NCBI GenBank assembly: GCA_016217625.1
Contig: JACRHK010000240.1
Location: 1 to 6,188 of the forward strand
DNA: 6,188 nt
DNA from: Nitrospirota bacterium
Lineage (GTDB): Bacteria; Nitrospirota; RBG-16-64-22; JACRHK01
Direction of reading: 5' to 3'
The notes below the pieces were generated by a model. The model did no database searches. It was not told the DNA's origin and saw nothing but the letters and a program-made list of their open reading frames with translations. A program made the position numbers and the translations under genes. This document shows positions 5,598 through 6,188 of this stretch, in pieces (the stretch's first letter is position 1; each line of letters starts with the position of its first letter).

Positions 5598-6116
5598 CTA
5601 CTTCTTGTCGTTATACCTCTTGATCACCTTGTCGGTGAGGTCGACCGTCTTGGGGGTATAGAGGACGCTCTGCTGTTCGAGGATCAGCAGGTACTTTTCC
5701 TCCTCCCCCGCCTTCCTGATGATGTCCAGCAGGTCGATCAGCAACCGGTTGCCTATTTCGGCCTTTTTCCGCTGCAACTCATCGCGCGCGTCGGCGGCCA
5801 TGCGTTCCAGATCCTTGTATTCCTTCTGGAGATTGGCCTCCTTCTCGCGCCGCTTCTCATCGCTGAGGACCTTACCCTGCTTCTCCAGATCGGATTCGAT
5901 CTTCTTGATCTCCTCCTTCTTCTTCTCGATCCCCTTCTCTTTCTCCGCCTTCAGCATGTCCATCTCTTTCTTGGCTTTCAGCCCCCTTTGGGACTCGTTC
6001 ATCGCCCGTTCGAGGTTCACCACCCCGATCTTTGTCTCCTCCGCGGCCCAGGCCACGACCCCACCCGCCAGGATGACCGCCAGACACACCACCCCGATTC
6101 CCAGAACTTTCTTCAT
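5598..6116 (-). CDS. skp: Periplasmic OmpH/Skp-family chaperone
   Basis: Skp is a trimeric periplasmic chaperone that holds unfolded outer-membrane proteins for the BAM complex. The 172-residue product opens with a Sec signal peptide: MKK, a hydrophobic core at 4-22, and an AWA-A site giving cleavage after about residue 24. The mature part begins with the family strand KIGVVNLERAMNES (29-42). It continues as a long Lys/Glu-rich coiled coil at about 45-125 (the tentacle arms), and returns with YLLILEQQSVLYTPKTVDLTDKVIKRYN at 142-169, the usual C-terminal body. Cys11 lies inside the hydrophobic core and is not a lipobox. The start has AAAGGAG at 6131-6125 eight nt upstream. skp followed by lpxD, fabZ and lpxA is a conserved order, often with bamA before it, but the upstream gene is outside the window. 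Confidence 0.95.
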   Translation of the reverse strand: MKKVLGIGVVCLAVILAGGVVAWAAEETKIGVVNLERAMNESQRGLKAKKEMDMLKAEKEKGIEKKKEEIKKIESDLEKQGKVLSDEKRREKEANLQKEYKDLERMAADARDELQRKKAEIGNRLLIDLLDIIRKAGEEEKYLLILEQQSVLYTPKTVDLTDKVIKRYNDKK

Positions 6117-6140
6117 TCCGTTCGCTCCTTTCTTCCCCTG

Positions 6141-6175
6141 ATTGACTTATTGACCCATTGACTTATTGACTTATT
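6141..6175. repeat. Octanucleotide tandem repeat (ATTGACTT) upstream of skp
   Basis: Four 8-bp units on the plus strand, starting at 6141, 6149, 6157 and 6165: ATTGACTT, ATTGACCC, ATTGACTT, ATTGACTT, then a partial ATT. This is the one border tract here with a period of 8 instead of 7. It lies just before the skp ribosome-binding site (6131-6125). On the minus strand one frame stays open from the window edge through the repeat to a TGA at 6115-6113 that overlaps the skp ATG (ATGA). An upstream gene might therefore end inside it. The other two frames close early. I see no convincing promoter in 6117-6188. Confidence 0.9.
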
Positions 6176-6188
6176 TTCATGACTACAG

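Noticed and set aside
6141..6175. TTGAC boxes resembling -35 promoter elements on the plus strand
   Set aside because: TTGAC recurs in every 8-bp unit because it is the repeat unit, no matching -10 box is evident, and all visible genes run on the other strand.

Overview
The window is GC-rich DNA from a Gram-negative (lipid A-making) bacterium. It holds one tightly packed operon, read entirely on the minus strand (right to left). In transcription order the genes are skp/ompH, lpxD, fabZ, lpxA, lpxI, a Gfo/Idh/MocA oxidoreductase (gnnA-like), a DegT-family PLP aminotransferase (gnnB-like) and the first 16 codons of lpxB, cut by the left edge. The use of LpxI instead of LpxH, and an oxidoreductase placed between lpxI and lpxB, resemble the lipid A clusters of Desulfobacterota, Nitrospirota or Methylomirabilota-type bacteria more than those of enterics. 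I cannot fix the phylum from this sequence alone.

Function: FabZ supplies (3R)-hydroxyacyl-ACP precursors by feeding fatty acid elongation. LpxA and LpxD put 3-hydroxyacyl chains on the sugar nucleotide, LpxI cleaves the pyrophosphate to give lipid X, and LpxB makes the disaccharide. The oxidoreductase/aminotransferase pair inside this cluster matches the GnnA/GnnB route, which converts UDP-GlcNAc to UDP-GlcNAc3N. The predicted lipid A therefore carries amide-linked instead of ester-linked acyl chains at position 3. Skp is the periplasmic chaperone for outer-membrane proteins that commonly precedes lpxD.

The least ordinary part is at the gene borders. Five of the eight borders in view carry a short tandem-repeat tract. 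Four are strict heptanucleotide (7-bp) arrays and one is an octanucleotide array, and the unit differs at every site: TTCGAAA/TTCGCAA (51-88), TTTTGCA/TTTTACA in two opposed arms (2155-2240), GACYTYG (3961-4058), TCGTTGC/TCATTGC (4511-4538) and ATTGACTT (6141-6175). Three tracts alternate two variants of their unit, giving a 14-bp higher-order period. The tracts run up to or into the adjoining coding frames. One encodes the LpxD C-terminus, and others appear to encode N-terminal leaders on LpxA and possibly LpxB. A separate 14-bp inverted repeat with one mismatch brackets the lpxA-lpxI spacer and buries the lpxI start codon.

No stretch longer than 300 bases lacks a gene. Long open frames on the plus strand are antisense shadows of the operon.
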